Assembly (NCBI RefSeq): GCF_030518235.1
Contig: NZ_JAULSA010000009.1
Coordinates: 62,001 to 126,000 of the forward strand
Length of the DNA: 64,000 nt
Reading direction: 5' to 3'
DNA from: Saccharibacillus sp. CPCC 101409
Lineage (GTDB): Bacteria; Bacillota; Bacilli; Paenibacillales; Paenibacillaceae
This document shows, one piece after another, positions 59,817 through 64,000 of the stretch (positions within the stretch are counted from its first letter, which is position 1; each line of letters starts with the position of its first letter). The notes under the pieces are model-generated. The model was not told the origin of the DNA. It saw nothing but the letters and a program-made list of their open reading frames with translations, and did not search any database. Both the position numbers and the translations under genes were made by a program.

Positions 59817-61001
59817 TTGAAAGATATGGCATCTTCGATTCCGATGTACGAAAGAATCTTCAACGAGACGAAAAGACTGATCGAAACGCAAGTATACCGC
59901 GAGGGCGAAAAGGTTCCGTCCGAGAAAGAACTGGCCGACGAATACGGAGTCAGCCGCATCACCAGCAAGAAAGCGCTGGACCTGCTGGCCGCGGAAGGCG
60001 TAATCGTCCGCATGCCGGGCAAAGGCTCGTTCGTCGCGACGGAAAAAGACCGGCTGCCGGAAGAAGCGGGCGCAGGAATCTCTTCCGCCCCCGGGCTTTC
60101 CCCGCGGCAGCCGGCCGCCAAAAGCGAAAAAATGATCGGCTTGATCCTGACCGATTTCTCCGCCAGCTACGGCACGAGACTGCTGTACAGCCTGGAGGAA
60201 TTCACGCGCAAGAACGATTGTTTCCTTGTGCTGCGCCGCACGCTGGGCGATCAGGGAAGCGAGGAAGCGGCGATCCAGAAAATGCGCAGCCTCGGCGTGG
60301 ACGGGCTGATCGTATTCCCGGCGCAGGGCGAATATTTCAACGCCGAAATTCTCAAGCTGGTCATCGCGCGTTTTCCGCTGGTGCTGATCGACCGCAAACT
60401 CAAAGGCGTCGCCGCGGCTTCGATCAGCACGGACAATACGCATGCCGCCGTAAGGGCGGCGGGTCATTTGTTCGATCTGGGGCACCGGCATATCTCGCTG
60501 CTGTCCCCGCCTCCGCGCGATACGACCGCGATCGAAGAGCGGATCGAAGGCTTTGTAAGCGCGCATGCCGACCGCGGCATCGCCGCCGACCGCGAGCTGT
60601 GGATCAGCGACGTCACGGCGACGCTCCCGGACGCGTTTTCCGAAAACAATATCGAGCGCGAGATCGCCCGGATCATGGAGCATCTGCGGCGGCACCCGGA
60701 AATCACCGCCTTTTTCGCCATCGAATACTATATCGCGCTGCTCGCGAAAGAAGCGGCGGAGCGGATCGGTCTGCGCGTGCCGGAAGATCTGTCCGTTATT
60801 TGTTTCGACAGCCCGACGCTTAATGTCGGCGAAGGTTATCTGTTTACGCATATGCGGCAGAGCGAAGAAGAGATGGGCCGGCTTGCGATCGAAACGGTCC
60901 TGGGCATCCTGAACGGCGATATGCCGGCGACGGATTCCAGACTGCCCGCGGAGCTGGTTGCCGGAGCGTCGACGGCGCAGGCGCCCAAACGGAAATCTTA
61001 G
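59817..61001 (+). CDS. GntR-type HTH / LacI-type sugar-sensing regulator
   Basis: A 394-residue regulator of AraR-like design. The N-terminal GntR winged HTH (residues about 8-75) reads VPSEKELADEYGVSRITSKKALDLLAAEGVIV. The C-terminal part is a LacI/PBP1-type sugar-binding domain (MIGLILTDFSASYG, VDGLIVFPAQGE, PLVLIDRKL, GHLFDLGHRHISLLSP). The start is TTG 59817, since GGGAGGG lies 8 nt upstream; ATG 59826 is 17 nt away. It likely represses the GH125/binding-protein operon immediately downstream and its own gene. The inducer may be a mannose-containing sugar. Confidence 0.85.
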   Translation: MKDMASSIPMYERIFNETKRLIETQVYREGEKVPSEKELADEYGVSRITSKKALDLLAAEGVIVRMPGKGSFVATEKDRLPEEAGAGISSAPGLSPRQPAAKSEKMIGLILTDFSASYGTRLLYSLEEFTRKNDCFLVLRRTLGDQGSEEAAIQKMRSLGVDGLIVFPAQGEYFNAEILKLVIARFPLVLIDRKLKGVAAASISTDNTHAAVRAAGHLFDLGHRHISLLSPPPRDTTAIEERIEGFVSAHADRGIAADRELWISDVTATLPDAFSENNIEREIARIMEHLRRHPEITAFFAIEYYIALLAKEAAERIGLRVPEDLSVICFDSPTLNVGEGYLFTHMRQSEEEMGRLAIETVLGILNGDMPATDSRLPAELVAGASTAQAPKRKS

Positions 61002-61133
61002 ACTGCGCCCTGCCAACCCCGCGCTCCCGCACGTTGGCGGTCCGGATTTGCGGCCGCGTCCCGGACTTGCTGAACATCGGTCTCTGCAGGTCCTGTCCGC
61101 CCGAATATTCGTATACGCAGTATCGGTATCTTC

Positions 61134-61169
61134 AAAGTCCGGTTTCCCTTCGCGGAAACCGGACTTTTT
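61134..61169 (+). terminator. Terminator of the regulator gene
   Basis: AAAGTCCGGTTTCC pairs with GGAAACCGGACTTT as a 14-bp stem, then TTTT. It shows that the GH125 operon has its own promoter. Confidence 0.9.
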
Positions 61170-61225
61170 AATATGTTGTGACTCTTTTCTCATATCAATT
61201 GTATGGCGGTTAATAAAATAATATA

Positions 61226-61254
61226 TTGACATGTTGTATGTATGCCAATATACT
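61226..61254 (+). promoter_or_regulatory. Consensus promoter of GH125 operon with operator motif
   Basis: TTGACA and TATACT are 17 bp apart. The minus strand of 61236-61253 reads GTATATTGGCATACATAC, sharing TATATTGGYATA with the regulator's own promoter, so repressor binding would cover the -10. Confidence 0.8.
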
Positions 61255-61260
61255 CCTTAT

Positions 61261-61274
61261 TGAGAGCGTTTACA
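61261..61274 (+). promoter_or_regulatory. cre site for CcpA
   Basis: TGAGAGCGTTTACA matches the consensus TGWNANCGNTNWCA at every position. It lies at the expected transcription start of the GH125 operon, the usual place for carbon catabolite repression. Confidence 0.75.
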
Positions 61275-61293
61275 TAAAGAAAGGGGTGCCGAT

Positions 61294-62577
61294 ATGCAAT
61301 CGACGACCAAACTTCCGGAAGCGTTGGAAAGTCTGGCGCAGCGGGTGCGCAGCAGCCAGCCGCCCGATGTGGCCAAGCGATTCGAGAACGGTTTGGCGAA
61401 TACCTGGAACACGACGTTGAAGACTCTGGAGGACGGAACGACCTTTGTGATCACAGGCGATATTCCCGCCATGTGGCTGAGAGACTCGGCGGCGCAGGTG
61501 CGGCCGTTCCTGACCGCAAGCGACAATAAAGAAGTGGGGGACCTGATCGAAGGCGTGGTGCGCAGGCAGTTCGATTACGTGCTGCTCGATCCTTACGCCA
61601 ACGCGTTTAACGAGCAAGGCAGCGGCCGCGGCCACCAGGGCGACCTGACCGATACCGGCCCGTGGATCTGGGAACGCAAATACGAGATCGATTCGCTGTG
61701 CTACCCGATCCAGCTGTCCTATCTGCTGTGGAAGAACTCCGGCCGGACGACGCAGTTCGACGAGAATTTCCGCCGGGGCGTCCGGCTTATTATCGAAACG
61801 TGGACAACCGAACAGCATCACGAACAGAAGTCACCGTACCGTTTCCAGCGGACGACCGGAGCGCCGACCGATACGCTGATACGCGGCGGACTCGGTTCCG
61901 AAACCGCCCATACCGGCATGACCTGGTCGGGCTTCCGCCCGAGCGACGATGCCTGTACTTACGGGTATCTGGTGCCGTCGAATATGTTTGCGGTCGTGGC
62001 GCTGCGCGGCGCGGCGGAGATCGCGCGCGATATTCTGTCCGACGCCGAGCTGGAACGGCGGGCGCTGGAACTGGCGGACGAACTCGAAGCGGGAATCGAA
62101 GCGCACGGGACGGTGCTTCACGACGAGCTCGGAAAGATCTACGCGTACGAAGTCGACGGGCTCGGCTCCGCCAATCTGATGGACGACGCCAATGTGCCGA
62201 GCCTGCTGGCGATTCCTTATCTCGGCTACCGGCCGGCGGAAGATCCGGTTTACGCAGCGACGCGGGAATTTATCCTCAGTCCGCGCAATCCGTACTTTTA
62301 CTCGGGCGCGGCGGCGGAAGGAATAGGCAGTCCGCATACGCCGGAATCCTATATCTGGCCGATCGCGCTGGCGATGCAGGGCATGACGGCGCAAAGCGAA
62401 GAAGAACGTGCCCGGATGCTCCGGCTGCTGATGAACACCGACGCCGGCACGGGTTATATGCACGAAGGGTTCCACGTCGACCGGCCGGAGGAGTTTACCC
62501 GGCCGTGGTTCTCCTGGGCCAACATGATGTTCTGCGAACTGGTGCTGATGGACAGCGGAATCGTCGTCAAGAAATAG
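61294..62577 (+). CDS. GH125 exo-alpha-1,6-mannosidase
   Basis: A 427-residue metal-independent exo-mannosidase that removes alpha-1,6-linked mannose from N-glycan cores or fungal mannan fragments. The family blocks are GDIPAMWLRDSAAQVRPF, WIWERKYEIDSLCYPIQLSY, GMTWSGFRPSDDACTYGY and GTGYMHEGFHVDRPEEFTRPWFSWAN. The last two carry the expected acid and base residues. There is no signal peptide, so it acts in the cytoplasm. AAAGGGG lies 7 nt before the ATG. A binding lipoprotein follows 60 bp on, which points to import of mannose oligosaccharides. Confidence 0.9.
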   Translation: MQSTTKLPEALESLAQRVRSSQPPDVAKRFENGLANTWNTTLKTLEDGTTFVITGDIPAMWLRDSAAQVRPFLTASDNKEVGDLIEGVVRRQFDYVLLDPYANAFNEQGSGRGHQGDLTDTGPWIWERKYEIDSLCYPIQLSYLLWKNSGRTTQFDENFRRGVRLIIETWTTEQHHEQKSPYRFQRTTGAPTDTLIRGGLGSETAHTGMTWSGFRPSDDACTYGYLVPSNMFAVVALRGAAEIARDILSDAELERRALELADELEAGIEAHGTVLHDELGKIYAYEVDGLGSANLMDDANVPSLLAIPYLGYRPAEDPVYAATREFILSPRNPYFYSGAAAEGIGSPHTPESYIWPIALAMQGMTAQSEEERARMLRLLMNTDAGTGYMHEGFHVDRPEEFTRPWFSWANMMFCELVLMDSGIVVKK

Positions 62578-62640
62578 CGGCTCCCCAAACGGCGGCCGCG
62601 TTAAAGGAAAGAACCGATATCGACAAGGAGGCGGAAAAGG

Positions 62641-63921
62641 ATGAAAAAAGCGTGGATGATGGGGATGGCCGCGGTGCTGGTGCTGGCGATGCTGGCAGGG
62701 TGCGGAGGCGGCGGCAGCGGAGCTTCCGGCGGCAAAACGGCGGACGGCAAAACGGTGCTGACGCTGTGGGGCGACTGGGGCGGCGACGGACAGGCGCAGA
62801 TCCAGACGATGCTCGACGCGTTCAACAAATCGCAGGACAAGATTCAAGTCAAGTATGCGGTCCAACAGGACGTGATCACCAAGTTCCTGACTTCGGCGAC
62901 CAACGGCCAGACGCCGGATATCGTATTCTGGGACCGCTGGCGCACCGCGCTTTACGCGCCGAAGAACGTGCTGCATTCGGTGGACGAGTATATCGAGCGG
63001 GACGGATTGAACCGCGAAGATTTTTATTCCGAAGCGCTCAAAGAATTGACCTACCAGGATAAACTGTACGGACTGCCGCTCACTGTCGATACCCGTGCGC
63101 TTTTCTACAACAAAAAGATGCTTGCGGAAGCCGGAATGGAGCCGCCCAAGACGTGGGACGATCTCGAAACGGCAGCCAAAGCCATGACCAAATGGAACGG
63201 AAACAAGCTGACGACGGCCGGTATGTCGCTCGGCGATCCGGGACTGTTCAGCATGTATATCCAGCAGGCCGGCGGCAGTATGCTGACCGAAGACAACAAA
63301 GTCAACGTCAACACGGACGCGGGCAAAGAAGTGCTGAATTTCTGGGGACGCCTGATGAACGAGGACAAAGTGTATAAAGTCGGCTTCGAAGAAGGACTGG
63401 GCGAAGGCGCAGACGCTTTCGTAACCGGCAAAGTGGCGATGCTGTACACGGGACCTTGGATGCTGAGCACTTACGACAAATACGGCAAAGATCTGGAATA
63501 CGGCATCGTGCCTCCGGTAACGGGACCGAACGGCGACAAAGGCGGCAACATGGGCGGATTCGGCCTCGTTATTCCGCAGGGCTCGAAGCATCCGGACGAA
63601 GCCTGGGAATTCATCAAGTGGTGGACGGCGAACAAAGACAATGCGCTGCTCTGGGCCAAAACGAGCCAGAATATTCCGGGTTTCCGTCCGGCGGTCGAAG
63701 ATCCGTACTTCTCGGAAGACGAGCGCTGGAAGCCGTTCCTGGAAGCGCTGGAATTCGCGAAAGTGCGCCCGACCCATCCGGGTTACTCCGTCATGGAGGA
63801 AAACGCGCTGATCCCGAACCTGGAGCTGTTCCTGCAAAACAAACAAAGCGTGGACGACACGCTGCAAAAAGCGCAGACCGAAGGCGATAAGCAGCTGGCG
63901 GAAAACGCGACCGTGCAGTAA
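62641..63921 (+). CDS. Sugar-binding lipoprotein, family 1
   Basis: A 426-residue MalE/UgpB-type binding lipoprotein (lipobox MLAGC, then a Gly/Ser linker). The domain begins TVLTLWGDWGGDGQAQIQTML and has PDIVFWDRWRTALYAPK, YGLPLTVDTRALFYNKKML and the GKVAMLYTGPWML block. AAGGAGG lies about 9 nt before the ATG. It is the second gene of the GH125 operon, and the permeases probably follow beyond the window. A mannose-containing ligand is inferred from its neighbour. Confidence 0.9.
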   Translation: MKKAWMMGMAAVLVLAMLAGCGGGGSGASGGKTADGKTVLTLWGDWGGDGQAQIQTMLDAFNKSQDKIQVKYAVQQDVITKFLTSATNGQTPDIVFWDRWRTALYAPKNVLHSVDEYIERDGLNREDFYSEALKELTYQDKLYGLPLTVDTRALFYNKKMLAEAGMEPPKTWDDLETAAKAMTKWNGNKLTTAGMSLGDPGLFSMYIQQAGGSMLTEDNKVNVNTDAGKEVLNFWGRLMNEDKVYKVGFEEGLGEGADAFVTGKVAMLYTGPWMLSTYDKYGKDLEYGIVPPVTGPNGDKGGNMGGFGLVIPQGSKHPDEAWEFIKWWTANKDNALLWAKTSQNIPGFRPAVEDPYFSEDERWKPFLEALEFAKVRPTHPGYSVMEENALIPNLELFLQNKQSVDDTLQKAQTEGDKQLAENATVQ

Positions 63922-64000
63922 ACCGCCGGAACGACAGCAAACCGAAGCTGCGCGAACGCAGATCAAACGGCAATCGTAAAGCGGATATTCCCGCCGGCCC
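63922..64000. other. Window end, no feature
   Basis: The 79 bases after the binding-protein stop hold no start codon with a ribosome binding site and no clear terminator. The operon may continue outside. Confidence 0.5.

Noticed and set aside
61831-63966. A 711-codon open frame on the minus strand
   Set aside because: It is antisense to GH125 and the binding lipoprotein, whose starts, motifs and operon signals are clear.

Overview
The window looks like a chromosomal segment of a high-GC Paenibacillaceae bacterium (Paenibacillus or Saccharibacillus type). This rests on strong AGGAGG-type ribosome binding sites, several TTG starts, LplABC-style sugar importers without their own ATPase, a membrane-anchored AraC regulator, Btr-like AraC/siderophore-binding hybrids, a ycnJ-ycnI pair and GC-rich codon use. 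No rRNA, tRNA, complete insertion sequence, phage or CRISPR array was seen. Genus assignment is inference.

Layout. 1-6 kb: the 3' part of a GH94 phosphorylase-like gene, an MFS transporter, and a lipoprotein GH5-CBM3 cellulase. 6-9.6 kb: an M3 peptidase, a YodC-like nitroreductase behind a strong promoter with dyads, and a secreted DUF4309 protein preceded by 11-bp-periodic direct repeats. 9.7-23 kb: a carbohydrate locus, with a membrane AraC regulator divergent from two permeases, a binding lipoprotein, a GH29 fucosidase, a CBM9-like protein, a two-domain transglutaminase/PNGase-like protein and a GH18 enzyme. None of the four enzymatic or accessory proteins shows a signal peptide, so the picture is import first and cytoplasmic breakdown second, possibly of fucosylated GlcNAc-containing glycans. 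23-27 kb: a methyltransferase remnant and two tandem M3 peptidases. 27-39 kb: mostly single-gene regulators and small housekeeping functions (AraC, a receiver-only protein with Glu at the phosphosite, YdeI, DinB, WYL, MerR, MocR, a Crh-like HPr paralogue, GNAT, MCP, DUF998).

39-53 kb: a GH105 hydrolase, then iron-siderophore genes. A Fur-boxed pair of FecCD permeases (40.5-42.6 kb) lies apart from two Btr-like regulators and two siderophore-binding lipoproteins (45.5-52.4 kb). Three of those four genes have clear Fur-box-like dyads upstream. Two inverted, ungapped 225-bp copies of a four-unit intergenic repeat array (47.42-47.65 and 51.01-51.24 kb) bracket one of the regulator/binding-protein pairs, and a solo unit supplies the last codon and stop of the second binding protein. 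An aldo/keto reductase and an SGNH plus alpha/beta-hydrolase fusion lie between the two groups.

53-64 kb: a flavin reductase, a cardiolipin synthase, a NarL-type two-component system fused into an apparent operon with copper genes ycnJ-ycnI, and finally a GntR/LacI regulator followed by a GH125 alpha-mannosidase and a sugar-binding lipoprotein. The GH125 promoter has a consensus -35/-10, a perfect-consensus cre site at the start point and an operator-like motif shared with the regulator's own promoter. Together with the GH29/PNGase-like/GH18 locus this suggests an interest in host or fungal N-glycans and mannans.
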